Positions 1 through 7,691 of a stretch of 21,395 nucleotides of DNA are shown in pieces. The notes beneath the pieces are model-generated. The model was not told the origin of the DNA. It made no database searches and saw only the letters and a list, made by a program, of their open reading frames with translations. Within the stretch, counting starts at the first letter, position 1, and every line of letters starts with the position of its first letter. The DNA comes from Methanoregula sp. GTDB taxonomy: Archaea; Halobacteriota; Methanomicrobia; Methanomicrobiales; Methanospirillaceae. The stretch lies in contig JAQTSH010000005.1 of assembly GCA_028711405.1 (NCBI GenBank), forward strand, positions 1 to 21,395. Reading direction: 5' to 3'. The position numbers were made by a program, and so were the translations under genes.

Positions 1-255
1 GGCAACGCACTCTCCGAAGTCAGCCGGTATGACGAGGCACTCCGCGCATATGACAAAGCCCTCAAACAGGAACCGGAGAACGAGGTTATCCTCGGAGGTC
101 GGCAAAATACCATCAATAAGATGAAAGAGTCTCCTGCCGCTCCGGAAAAAAACGGTTCAACGAAAAAACCCGCCTCATCAAAAAAGGCAGCACCTGCCAG
201 AAAAACCGGCACAAAAAAAGGCAAACCCGCGAGCGATGAGAAAAGCCCGAAGTGA
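1..255 (+). CDS. TPR-repeat protein, C-terminal fragment (5' end outside window)
   Basis: The open frame enters from the left edge and stops with TGA at 253-255. Its first 30 or so residues fit one tetratricopeptide repeat: the segment around SRYDEALRAYDKALKQEPEN has the expected Tyr/Asp-Ala-Leu, Ala-Tyr/Asp-Ala-Leu and trailing Pro-Glu-Asn spacing. TPRs are protein-interaction helices. After the repeat comes a tail of about 45 residues very rich in Lys, Ala, Pro, Ser and Thr, which is probably disordered and strongly basic. The start and the number of upstream repeats lie outside the window, so no function can be given. It ends 6 bp before hisF on the same strand, so the two may be co-transcribed. 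The TPR call is good; the biological role is unknown. Confidence 0.75.
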   Translation, partial: GNALSEVSRYDEALRAYDKALKQEPENEVILGGRQNTINKMKESPAAPEKNGSTKKPASSKKAAPARKTGTKKGKPASDEKSPK

Positions 256-261
256 TCCCCC

Positions 262-1068
262 ATGGTACTCACACGGCGGATCATACCCTGTCTTGACTTA
301 AAAGACGGGCGCGTAGTCAAAGGCACCCATTTCCTCTCGTTACGGGACGCCGGGGATCCCGTGGAACTCGCCCAGCGCTACAACGAGCAGGGCGCGGATG
401 AGGTTGTCTTTTTGGACATCACCGCTTCAAAAGAGAAACGCGGGACGATCATCGAACTCATCCAGCGAGCCGCCGACCAGCTCTTCCTACCCCTCACGGT
501 TGGTGGAGGCATACGCTCGCTCGACGACATCCAGCAGATCCTGCGTGCCGGTGCCGATAAGGTGAGCATCAACACGAGCGCCGTCCACGACCCAACGCTC
601 ATCACACAGGGCGCGCTATCCTTCGGGACGCAATGCATCGTCGTCGCCATGGACGTCAGGAGAAACTATACAAAGAACCCTGACGCCATTCCGGTCACGC
701 TCGATACCGGCGAGACCTGCTGGTACGAGATCGTCATCTACGGCGGCAGCAAACCCACCGGTATCGACGCCATCCGCTGGGCAAAGGAAGCCGAAGAACG
801 CGGCGCCGGAGAGATCCTCCTCACCAGCATGGAAACCGACGGGACGAAGAACGGGTTTGACCTTGCGATCACCGCCGCCATCTCGGAAGCGGCGAACATC
901 CCGGTCATCGCGAGCGGGGGCGTCGGAACGCTCGCCCATTTCTATGACGGATTCGTGAAAGGAAAAGCCGACGCGTGCCTCGCCGCGAGTGTTTTCCACT
1001 ACGGCGAATACACGGTCCGGGACGTAAAAGAATATCTCAGGGAGAGGGGTATCCCGGTACGGCTCTGA
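262..1068 (+). CDS. hisF: Imidazole glycerol phosphate synthase cyclase subunit HisF
   Basis: HisF is the cyclase half of imidazole glycerol phosphate synthase. With HisH-derived ammonia it converts PRFAR to imidazole glycerol phosphate and AICAR, linking histidine and purine synthesis in the cytoplasm. The 268 residues form the expected (beta/alpha)8 barrel. IIPCLDLKDGRVVKG near residues 7-21 carries catalytic Asp12, VVAMDVRR carries catalytic Asp131, and phosphate is held by GGGIRS (81-86) and IASGGVG (about 216-222). The length is slightly above the usual 250-260 because of an insert after Asp131. The ATG at 262 follows the upstream stop by 6 bp, with a GTGAT-like ribosome site inside that stop region. 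Its last 32 bp overlap the convergent pheT gene. No hisH is visible in the window. Confidence 0.97.
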   Translation: MVLTRRIIPCLDLKDGRVVKGTHFLSLRDAGDPVELAQRYNEQGADEVVFLDITASKEKRGTIIELIQRAADQLFLPLTVGGGIRSLDDIQQILRAGADKVSINTSAVHDPTLITQGALSFGTQCIVVAMDVRRNYTKNPDAIPVTLDTGETCWYEIVIYGGSKPTGIDAIRWAKEAEERGAGEILLTSMETDGTKNGFDLAITAAISEAANIPVIASGGVGTLAHFYDGFVKGKADACLAASVFHYGEYTVRDVKEYLRERGIPVRL

Positions 1069-2665
1069 GATCGAACTCGAACGCCGCCACGGGGTGTTCG
1101 AGCTCAAAGGCGTTCAGCACTGCGGGATGGATCTCGCCAAAGACCCCGACCGTTTTTCCGGCAACGATGATATCGCCACGACGCCCCTCAATGAACGCCG
1201 GGTCGGCTGATTCCTTTACGGTATAATCGATGGATAATTCGTGGAGCACCGCGTCACAAGACGCGTAACCTTCTGAGAAGTCCGCCTCCGGGTGCATGCT
1301 GACTCCCGCTGCCTGCTGGTACGTAAGGCAGGAGTCCACTACATCACCGACGGTGAAGAGGCGCTGGGGCAGCTCGCGGTGCCGGTTCAGGGTTAAAAAT
1401 TCAAGGAGCAGGGGAAGGAGATCTGTTCTGACCACCGTGTTCTCGATGCTAATCGGCTGCATGACAAAAAGGACACCCCTCTTCTCCTCCCGCTGCATCT
1501 TTTTAAACAGCACGTCCTCATTTGTCAGCGTAAATGGCATCACCTCAAGGTAGCCGAGACCGCAGAAGGCTTCGCGGGCAAGGACAGCGTTGACCTGCAC
1601 CGGGTGAGGTTTTCCTACAGTGAACGTTTTTGGCGGCAGGGCAGGGATCTTGTCGTACCCGTACGCGATCGCCACGTCCTCAAAGAGGTCCCAGTCGTGC
1701 ATAATGTCAGCCCGATAGCAGGGTACCTGCACTTTCACCTTGTCTGCACCGACCGGTTCGGCACCAAACCGCATCTTCTGCAACAGAGATGCCATCATAT
1801 CTGCAGAGAGGTCGATGCCAAGAAGACGGGAGCACTCCGTAACACTCACGGTCCGCTCTGCGGGGGCAAGAGTCGGGGTCTGCACACCGCCGATCTCTAC
1901 GCTCTCGATCGTCGCACCCGCTTCAGCCATCGCCGTGCAGATAATGTTGACGGCAACGCTCACCGCCCGCTTATCGGTGCCGGTCGTATCGAGGAGGATA
2001 TTTTTCGTATCGATGGTTACCCGCGTCCGTTCGCCATTGATGATGGGAGGGAACGAGAGGACGTGATCGTGCCCGTCGATGATCAGCGGGAAGAGCGGGA
2101 AGTCTTTGACGATCTTCGCGTAGTCCCTGCCTTTAGGGTGCTTCACGAGGATATCCTCCATGGACATCCACTCGGCAAAGTCAAGGGGAACGAATGCCCG
2201 GGTCCGGGGTGCGGCAATATAGCGGAACGGGGGGTTGACCGTGTCGAGGTCGTGAATACCAATTGCGACCTTACTCCTGCCCCTGCCGACTGCCCAGTGG
2301 AGCGACTCCTGCAGGGACATGATGCTCTGGATTGATTCATCGTCAAACGTGACCCCCCGGATGACCGCTGACCCGAGGACCGGGCGGATGTCTGCAAGCT
2401 TCGGATCAATAGTAAACGAGATCCCTGATGGCTTCACCGGGTACGTGATCAATCCGGTCTCGATCCCGAGGTAGCCCCGCATCGCCCGTGCAACCCCCTC
2501 CGGGGAGAAAAGGTCAGGGCGGTCCGGGAAGAACTCCACATCCGCGTGGTCTTCTTCAATCCTCTCCACATCGGAGCCAATGAGTGCGACCTTGTCAAGG
2601 ATCGTCTTTTTATCGGTGCGGGTGAGCCGCTCGAGATACTTGTAGGGCAGGGAGATCGTTGCCAT
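1037..2665 (-). CDS. pheT: Phenylalanine--tRNA ligase beta subunit (archaeal type)
   Basis: PheT pairs with PheS in the (alpha-beta)2 enzyme that charges tRNA-Phe. The 542-residue length fits the short archaeal/eukaryotic beta subunit, which lacks the long bacterial N-terminal EMAP-like and C-terminal anticodon-binding additions. The N-terminus (MATISLPYKYLERLT) leads into B1-like and B3/B4 domains: about 95-235 includes the AVGRGRSKVAIGIHDLDTV stretch typical of the family. A B5 region (about 265-345) and a catalytically inert class II core follow. The ATG at 2665 directly abuts the TAA of pheS, and a strong GGGAGGGG ribosome site lies within the end of pheS. It is the last gene of the endA-trpS-pheS-pheT operon, and its 3' end overlaps hisF by 32 bp on the other strand, so transcription from each side must end inside the opposing gene. 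Confidence 0.95.
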   Translation of the reverse strand: MATISLPYKYLERLTRTDKKTILDKVALIGSDVERIEEDHADVEFFPDRPDLFSPEGVARAMRGYLGIETGLITYPVKPSGISFTIDPKLADIRPVLGSAVIRGVTFDDESIQSIMSLQESLHWAVGRGRSKVAIGIHDLDTVNPPFRYIAAPRTRAFVPLDFAEWMSMEDILVKHPKGRDYAKIVKDFPLFPLIIDGHDHVLSFPPIINGERTRVTIDTKNILLDTTGTDKRAVSVAVNIICTAMAEAGATIESVEIGGVQTPTLAPAERTVSVTECSRLLGIDLSADMMASLLQKMRFGAEPVGADKVKVQVPCYRADIMHDWDLFEDVAIAYGYDKIPALPPKTFTVGKPHPVQVNAVLAREAFCGLGYLEVMPFTLTNEDVLFKKMQREEKRGVLFVMQPISIENTVVRTDLLPLLLEFLTLNRHRELPQRLFTVGDVVDSCLTYQQAAGVSMHPEADFSEGYASCDAVLHELSIDYTVKESADPAFIEGRRGDIIVAGKTVGVFGEIHPAVLNAFELEHPVAAFEFDLRAVPGYPSP

Positions 2666-4108
2666 TTATACCCCTCCCGTCGTATAGCGCAAAGATGGCG
2701 TTTCGCGGAGGAACGCGACGTCGCTCCGGTGCAGGTAGCGGAGATCTTTCAAGCCCAGCCGGAGCATCGCGATCCGGCTCACACCAAGACCCCATGCAAG
2801 CACCGGGTAGTTGATGCCGAGCGGGGCGGTAACCTCCTCCCGGAAGACACCGGCACCGCCCATCTCCATCCATCCGATACCCTCAATATACACTTCCGCA
2901 TCGAGACTCGGCTCGGTGTACGGGTAGTAGGAGGGTTTGAACCGAACACTCTCGAATCCCATGCGGCAATAGAACTCGCGGAGGATCCCAAGCAGGTTGC
3001 CAAACGTGACACCTTCATCCATCACGACCCCTTCAAGCTGCTCGAACTCGGCAAGGTGGGTGGTGTCAATGGTTTCCCGCCGGTAAACCCTGCCTATGCA
3101 GAAAGCCTTGACCGGGGGGTTCGGGTTCTGTGCCAGGTGCTGGATCGAGACACTCGTTGTGTGTGTCCTGAGCACGCACTGCCTGGCTTTCTCCTCCTTC
3201 CAGACCCCGCCCCAACCGGTCGAAGAAGTCTCGCCGCCTGCCTCATGCATCGCCTTCACCTTCTCGTACCCTTTTGGGAGCGGGAGCGTCTCTTTGAGGT
3301 AAAAGGTGTCCTGCATCTCGCGAGCCGGGTGGTCCTGTGGCTGGAAGAGGGCATCGAAGTTCCAGAAACACTGCTGGACGATGCCCCCGTAGAGTTCTTC
3401 AAATCCCATCTCGAGGAGGATCTCCCGCATCTCGCCAATGATCCGCTGGTAGGGGTGGACTTTTCCGGGGTATGCTTTCTTCGGGAGCTTGGTCACGTCA
3501 TACCTGCGGAGGTTTGCTGTCTTCCATGCACCGGAGAGGATCTGCTCGCGGGTGAGGGTGCCGACCTCATCTTTAAGATCCAGTCCCTGCTGTGCGAGCT
3601 CAGTTCCCCGAGGGGTGATGGTGATGATGTACTGCACGGATTCGGTCACTGCGAGGATCCCCCGCCGGATGAGCTCCTTTGTCAGGGAATCCTCCGCGAC
3701 GGGGGTCTGTAACGCGGATTCGATCTCTGCGGTCGATGCCCCGGAGGTCCGGGTCACCCACCCGTCTTTGACCGCGATGAGCCCTTTCTTTCTCAACTGT
3801 CCAAAGCCGATCGGGAACGCCGGTACATCCTTCAACGCGGCGAGGGTTATGCCATCACCAATCTTTGCCAGCACCTGCGTCTCAGGCAACCCATCCTTTA
3901 CGTAGCGCTTTCCCTCATCCGTGTAGATGACGGCGGCATCCACACAACGGTCGAGCCGGACCAGTCCCTTGTCCTCTGCGAGGTGCGCCCACTGTACCAC
4001 TGCTTCGGGAGTCGCACCAAGGAGGCTCGCGAGATGCGGAGCATCTGCCTTCTTTACCCTCTCAAGCGTTGTAAGCAACCGTTTCTCGTTCTGCGTCAGT
4101 TCTGCCAT
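2666..4108 (-). CDS. pheS: Phenylalanine--tRNA ligase alpha subunit
   Basis: This is the catalytic subunit of phenylalanyl-tRNA synthetase, a class II enzyme. Residues 1 to about 200 form winged-helix modules that bind tRNA (MAELTQNEKRLL...; DAPHLASLLGATPEAVVQWA reads as a helix-turn-helix). The catalytic core follows, with motif 2 in VYRRETIDTTHLAEFEQLEG and motif 3 in AWGLGVSRIAML near the C-terminus. The length of 480 residues is normal for archaea. Two starts are possible. A GTG at 4114 overlaps the trpS stop; the ATG at 4108 has an AGGGTG ribosome site at better spacing and gives the family-like N-terminus, so I chose the ATG. The stop is immediately adjacent to the pheT start, consistent with translational coupling of the two subunits. 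Confidence 0.95.
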   Translation of the reverse strand: MAELTQNEKRLLTTLERVKKADAPHLASLLGATPEAVVQWAHLAEDKGLVRLDRCVDAAVIYTDEGKRYVKDGLPETQVLAKIGDGITLAALKDVPAFPIGFGQLRKKGLIAVKDGWVTRTSGASTAEIESALQTPVAEDSLTKELIRRGILAVTESVQYIITITPRGTELAQQGLDLKDEVGTLTREQILSGAWKTANLRRYDVTKLPKKAYPGKVHPYQRIIGEMREILLEMGFEELYGGIVQQCFWNFDALFQPQDHPAREMQDTFYLKETLPLPKGYEKVKAMHEAGGETSSTGWGGVWKEEKARQCVLRTHTTSVSIQHLAQNPNPPVKAFCIGRVYRRETIDTTHLAEFEQLEGVVMDEGVTFGNLLGILREFYCRMGFESVRFKPSYYPYTEPSLDAEVYIEGIGWMEMGGAGVFREEVTAPLGINYPVLAWGLGVSRIAMLRLGLKDLRYLHRSDVAFLRETPSLRYTTGGV

Positions 4109-4110
4109 CT

Positions 4111-5379
4111 TCACACCCTGATCGTCTCTGCTGCCACGTCCATCTTCTCCTTGAAGTCCGCGAGGAACCGCACGACGCGCTCAGCAGTCTCTTTTTTGCA
4201 TTGCCCGCAGGTGATCTCCCCTGCCCGGCACTGTTCGTGTATCTTTGCGAGTTCGGCATCATCCGTCACCATGTGGAACAGGTTCAGGAGATACAGCGAA
4301 CATTTTTCCGGCTCGCCGCCCAGTCGTTTCTGTTCCTCAAGCGTCTGCCTGCCGCCCGTGATCCCGCTCATCACCTTCTTTCTCACCGCTGCCTCGGTCT
4401 CGTAGAACGAGATGATGCTCTCCGGGATGCTCGAGGACATCTTCCCGCCGGATAACCCCGGCATGAAGATGTGGTATGTGGAAGACGGGGTAAAGAACCC
4501 GAACCCCCCGTGGGCACGCTCGATCTCCCGCACCTTCGCGCTCACATCGGTACAGGCGCCTCCTTTGATATCGACATGCCCCTCGTATTTTTTTGCACCG
4601 GAGAACGCCTTTTTCACGGCTTCAAGTGCGGCATCCGGGGCGTTCTTTGAACGCACACTGATATACCCGTCACGTTCCTCAACGGTGAACATGCGGAGCT
4701 TGTGGGCGACGCCACGGGTGAGCCGTATATGGGGGTCCTGGTCGATGCCCACCGGCACAACCGTCGGGGCAGGTTCACGGTCGATCTGCGGGTAGAGGAT
4801 ATCCGCCACCTGCGTGATCACGCTGTCGGCATGAGCGAGATCGGTCTCCGGGGAGAACCCGTAGATCGCGTTGAGTTCCGAGAAGTTCACTTTTGTCGCG
4901 GCTTCAAAGGCAAGATCCTTCAGGCGCTCGTTCTTGCTCTGGAAATAGGTAGTACCCTCGAATCCGAGCGCATAGAGGCAGGCAAGATACTCCTTCCCGT
5001 ACTTCCGGCAGTCGTCCCACGACATACCCCGTACCGCGTGCGCCTCACGGTCAGCGACGGTCACGTACCCGTTTCCGCCCTGCTGCACATGCCAGACGAC
5101 CTCCTTCATCACCATCAGGTGCCCGAGATGCGGATGCCCGCTCGGCATGAACCCGGTGAGGATATGGAAGGGGGTGCGGTTCCGGATCGCACCGGCAATC
5201 TGCCGGTAGTCCCGGTGTCCGACAACGATGCCCCGCCGCATAAAGTACGGGATCTCGGGGAGTTCCGGAAGGACCGGGGTGATGGGTTCGATGCCAAATT
5301 CGGAAAAAAGTTTTTCGACATCGACAGCCGGGCTGCTTGACCAGGGATTGATCGTGGGTTCTGGCATAAAAACGCTCAT
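4111..5379 (-). CDS. trpS: Tryptophan--tRNA ligase
   Basis: This is a class I aminoacyl-tRNA synthetase that charges tRNA-Trp. The Rossmann signature is TGFMPSGHPHLGHLMV (HIGH motif as HLGH) around residues 95-110. The archaeal/eukaryotic TrpRS block VPVGIDQDPHIRLTRGVAHKL is in the middle, and the KMSSS loop is in SGGKMSSSIPE. The IDQDP..RLTRD/G block supports tryptophan over tyrosine specificity. The C-terminus carries a Cys pair (CGQCKKETAERV). The ATG at 5379 overlaps the endA stop in an ATGA junction, so translation is probably coupled. The 422-residue length fits archaeal TrpRS. It is the second gene of the four-gene tRNA-processing and charging operon. Confidence 0.95.
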   Translation of the reverse strand: MSVFMPEPTINPWSSSPAVDVEKLFSEFGIEPITPVLPELPEIPYFMRRGIVVGHRDYRQIAGAIRNRTPFHILTGFMPSGHPHLGHLMVMKEVVWHVQQGGNGYVTVADREAHAVRGMSWDDCRKYGKEYLACLYALGFEGTTYFQSKNERLKDLAFEAATKVNFSELNAIYGFSPETDLAHADSVITQVADILYPQIDREPAPTVVPVGIDQDPHIRLTRGVAHKLRMFTVEERDGYISVRSKNAPDAALEAVKKAFSGAKKYEGHVDIKGGACTDVSAKVREIERAHGGFGFFTPSSTYHIFMPGLSGGKMSSSIPESIISFYETEAAVRKKVMSGITGGRQTLEEQKRLGGEPEKCSLYLLNLFHMVTDDAELAKIHEQCRAGEITCGQCKKETAERVVRFLADFKEKMDVAAETIRV

Positions 5380-6386
5380 AGTTTGATTCGTGCAAATTCG
5401 ACGAACTGGATACCTGTAGTATGTACACAGCCAAACAACATCTTCTTTTTGACACTGTGCGCCATCCGGACCGAACGGGAGATCACGCTCATGGGCATCA
5501 CGGCTTCTTTTTCAATCGCATGCACCAGAAGGTCAGAGTGCACGTTCGTGCCGCAATAGACCCGGAAATGGTGACCGAACTTGTAGCCGGTCCGGGGCGT
5601 AAACCCGTGCAGGCGCAGCTCGGTATAGACTTTCGTCTTTGCGGCAAGTTCGCTGTCCGCTGCGCAGGCAGACGCAAGATAGGCTTCGGCACTGACGGGA
5701 CTGCCGTCTTTTGTAAGCACGAGCACCCCCCGCTCCATCAGGTACAGGAGTTCAACAGGGGCAAGGATGAGCCGGTACTCGTCCAGTCGCTTGCCAAAAC
5801 CATCCTCTTCAAGCGCGGAATCCGGGGGAACCGCCACCATACCGGACTTCCCGATGAGCACCGCAGCATACCTGGGGAGGGGTACAGTTGGTGCGGTGAC
5901 ACCGGGGAACTTCTGGAATTTGATCTCGTAGTAGGTGAGCTCGTCCTCGTCATCCACGACCGCAAGCACGTACTGTTTGCGCATGTTCTTCGCAGCGACT
6001 ACCTCCTCAATGAGAGTCGCGAACCGGACCGGGTCACGCTCGGAGAGCACCCGCACGGAATACAGCGACTCCCCCGTGCCCGGCTTCTCCCCCCGGCGGA
6101 ACACCCGGTAGTCATGCGGTCCCGTCTGGACTACGTACCCGCGCTCCCGGAGGTCCCGGTAGACAAGAAACGTGCGGAGGAAGTTCTTCTCATCCGCGAA
6201 TTCAGCAAGCAGGGAATCGAAGGTGTACCCTTCCACTTCGATCTTCTGGCGGTGGATCAGGTAGAGCGACTCCTGCGGGGCGAGTCGCAATCCTTCCTTG
6301 TCCAGTCGCCCGTACCCGCTCTGATCGTACAGCGCGCGCCCGGCGCTGCCTGTCCGTACCGAGGTACCATCGAATTGTGCTTTCAC
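5376..6386 (-). CDS. endA: tRNA-splicing endonuclease, two-repeat homodimer type
   Basis: EndA cuts the bulge-helix-bulge at intron boundaries of precursor tRNAs. At 336 residues it is the alpha-2 form, in which two homologous repeats are fused. The C-terminal repeat keeps the catalytic set: Tyr in RTGYKFG, His in FGHHFRVY and Lys in the RMAHSVKKKM segment. The equivalent site of the N-terminal repeat reads GPHDYRVF, with Asp in place of the catalytic His, as expected for the structural, catalytically dead repeat. The start is GTG at 6386; no in-frame ATG lies upstream. A TATA box at 6411-6418 is about 28 bp away, so the mRNA is probably leaderless or nearly so. It is the first gene of the endA-trpS-pheS-pheT operon. 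Confidence 0.95.
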   Translation of the reverse strand: MKAQFDGTSVRTGSAGRALYDQSGYGRLDKEGLRLAPQESLYLIHRQKIEVEGYTFDSLLAEFADEKNFLRTFLVYRDLRERGYVVQTGPHDYRVFRRGEKPGTGESLYSVRVLSERDPVRFATLIEEVVAAKNMRKQYVLAVVDDEDELTYYEIKFQKFPGVTAPTVPLPRYAAVLIGKSGMVAVPPDSALEEDGFGKRLDEYRLILAPVELLYLMERGVLVLTKDGSPVSAEAYLASACAADSELAAKTKVYTELRLHGFTPRTGYKFGHHFRVYCGTNVHSDLLVHAIEKEAVMPMSVISRSVRMAHSVKKKMLFGCVHTTGIQFVEFARIKL

Positions 6387-6410
6387 TGCATATTCTATGG
6401 GGAGTTGTTC

Positions 6411-6418
6411 ATTATAAG
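6411..6418 (-). promoter_or_regulatory. TATA box for the endA operon
   Basis: The minus strand reads CTTATAAT, a good archaeal TATA element. Its centre lies about 28 bp upstream of the GTG start of endA, which predicts a transcript beginning at or within a few bases of the start codon. No ribosome binding site is visible in that gap, consistent with a leaderless mRNA. This is inferred from spacing only. Confidence 0.6.
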
Positions 6419-6582
6419 CGCGCGGGCAACAGGGGGAAGCAAGCGGGATCCGCCAGGTAATCTTTAGGCATTACGTTTACCCCAAACCATGTGTATATTA
6501 ATCAGGAACACGAACATTTTTGCTCAGATTGTATCTCATAAGTATGCTTTTTGTGCACGTCCCCACGAGTGTCTGGCTCGGG

Positions 6583-6590
6583 AAATTAAA
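6583..6590 (+). promoter_or_regulatory. Candidate TATA box for the radical SAM/DUF1257/AAA operon
   Basis: AAATTAAA lies about 60 bp before the ATG at 6650 and predicts transcription starting near 6612 with a leader of about 38 nt. The divergent intergenic stretch 6387-6649 also holds a GTATATTA sequence near 6491-6498 that could serve a longer transcript. I could not choose firmly between them. No other gene is visible in this 263-bp stretch. Confidence 0.3.
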
Positions 6591-6649
6591 GTGATGCTGT
6601 AAGATACATCGATCTACGTGATACAAGCAGCCGGTGCTATGGCGGTACC

Positions 6650-7309
6650 ATGAAAAAGCCCAAAGAGAACGAACACGGAACGGACGAGGGGGCGCAAATC
6701 AACCTTGCCGGTTTCCTCGCCCGGTCGGCAGTGAACGGTCCCGGCACCCGGACGGTGATCTGGGTGCAGGGCTGCCCGATACGGTGCGAGGGTTGTTTCA
6801 ATCCCCGGTTCTGGTCATCTGCACCGGCTCGTCATGTTTCCGTCCCTGCACTTGTGGAACGGATTCTCGCCGTCTCCGGTAGTGACGGTGTGACGTTCTC
6901 CGGCGGGGAACCGTTCGCCCAGGCTGCCGCGCTTGCTGTTGTGGGGGAAGAACTCCATGATGCCGGGCTCTCTCTCGTGACCTACACGGGGTACACCTGC
7001 GACGAACTTTTAAGGCGCGGCACTCCCTCGTGGTTGCACCTGCTCCGTGTGACAGATCTCTTAATTGCTGGTCCTTTTGTACAATCCCTTTCCTGTGCAG
7101 CCCCGCTCATCGGTTCCTCCAACCAGTCGGTCATCCGGCTGTCGGACCGGGTCCCCCCGGTCAGTTCTTGTGTGCCCTACAGGTCTTCAACCGTGGAATT
7201 TACCATCGCCCCGGACGGGTCACTCACTGCCACCGGTTTTCCCACCGGGCGACTGGTGCAGGCATTAGCCCCGTGCGGGGAGGAGATACACGACCATGTC
7301 ACACTATAG
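6650..7309 (+). CDS. Small radical SAM / 4Fe-4S single-cluster protein (NrdG-like fold)
   Basis: The family uses a [4Fe-4S] cluster to cleave S-adenosylmethionine and make a radical. The cluster motif CxxxCxxC is in VQGCPIRCEGCFNPRFW (Cys42, Cys46, Cys49), followed by the SAM-contacting SGGEPF at 84-89. A late block, DLLIAGPFVQ...GSSNQSVIRLSDRV, is typical of the anaerobic ribonucleotide reductase activase (NrdG) superfamily. At 219 residues it is a minimal single-domain enzyme. No NrdD reductase is nearby, and the next genes encode DUF1257 and a Ycf46-like ATPase, so I do not call it NrdG; its target may be a partner in this cluster. The ATG at 6650 was chosen because a frame opening at 6634 lacks the domain. 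Its 3' end overlaps the DUF1257 gene by 14 bp. Confidence 0.85.
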   Translation: MKKPKENEHGTDEGAQINLAGFLARSAVNGPGTRTVIWVQGCPIRCEGCFNPRFWSSAPARHVSVPALVERILAVSGSDGVTFSGGEPFAQAAALAVVGEELHDAGLSLVTYTGYTCDELLRRGTPSWLHLLRVTDLLIAGPFVQSLSCAAPLIGSSNQSVIRLSDRVPPVSSCVPYRSSTVEFTIAPDGSLTATGFPTGRLVQALAPCGEEIHDHVTL

Positions 7310-7691
7310 CCGGGTCCGCACCCAGTTCCGACACCGGGAGGCGCTCATCCAGTGCCTCGAACAATTGGGCTACACGGTCGAGACCGATACCATGATCAAG
7401 GGCTACCGGGGGCAGCACGCGGTCGACATCGCCGTGAAAACCGCGAAAGGGTATGGGGTCGGATTCGTCCGGAACGGCGAGACCTACGATATGGTCGCAG
7501 ACTGGTGGGGAGTATACGGCGCCGGAGAGAAGCAGCTCGCGAATGAACTCCAGGAGCACGCGGGCAGGATCCAGAAGGAGTATGCAAAAGCCATGGTGCT
7601 CGAACAAGCAGCAAAAGAAGGTTTTTCGCTCGTGTCCCAGACCGATGAAGCGGACGGGACAGTGCGTCTTGTTGTCAGGCGGTGGACATGA
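7296..7691 (+). CDS. DUF1257 (Ycf35-like) family protein
   Basis: The 131 residues match the DUF1257 pattern from end to end as I remember it. It begins MSHYSRVRTQFRHREALIQC, then has the GYRGQ motif with an AVDIAVKTAKGYGVGFVRNG beta-strand block and TYDMVADWWG. A helical segment with QKEYAKAMVLEQAAKEGF and the ending EADGTVRLVVRRW follow. The family includes Ycf35, encoded by some algal plastids and by cyanobacteria; its biochemical activity is not established. A strong GGGGAGGAG ribosome site (7277-7285) lies within the end of the radical SAM gene. The stop overlaps the next ATG in an ATGA junction, so it is translationally linked to the AAA ATPase. The family call is firm; the function is unknown. 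Confidence 0.88.
   Translation: MSHYSRVRTQFRHREALIQCLEQLGYTVETDTMIKGYRGQHAVDIAVKTAKGYGVGFVRNGETYDMVADWWGVYGAGEKQLANELQEHAGRIQKEYAKAMVLEQAAKEGFSLVSQTDEADGTVRLVVRRWT

Noticed and set aside
1604..2335. 243-codon plus-strand frame opposite pheT
   Set aside because: It lies wholly within pheT on the other strand, and its His/Arg-rich composition is typical of a shadow frame.
2546..3712. 388-codon plus-strand frame opposite pheS
   Set aside because: It is antisense to a well-supported pheS, has no recognisable domain, and is the kind of long open frame GC-rich codon bias leaves on the opposite strand.
5421..6467. 348-codon plus-strand frame opposite endA
   Set aside because: It lies antisense to endA with its catalytic motifs intact; no domain is visible in the frame.
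6650..7309. Calling the gene nrdG
   Set aside because: The motifs are shared by the whole superfamily, and there is no nrdD neighbour; the context points to another role.
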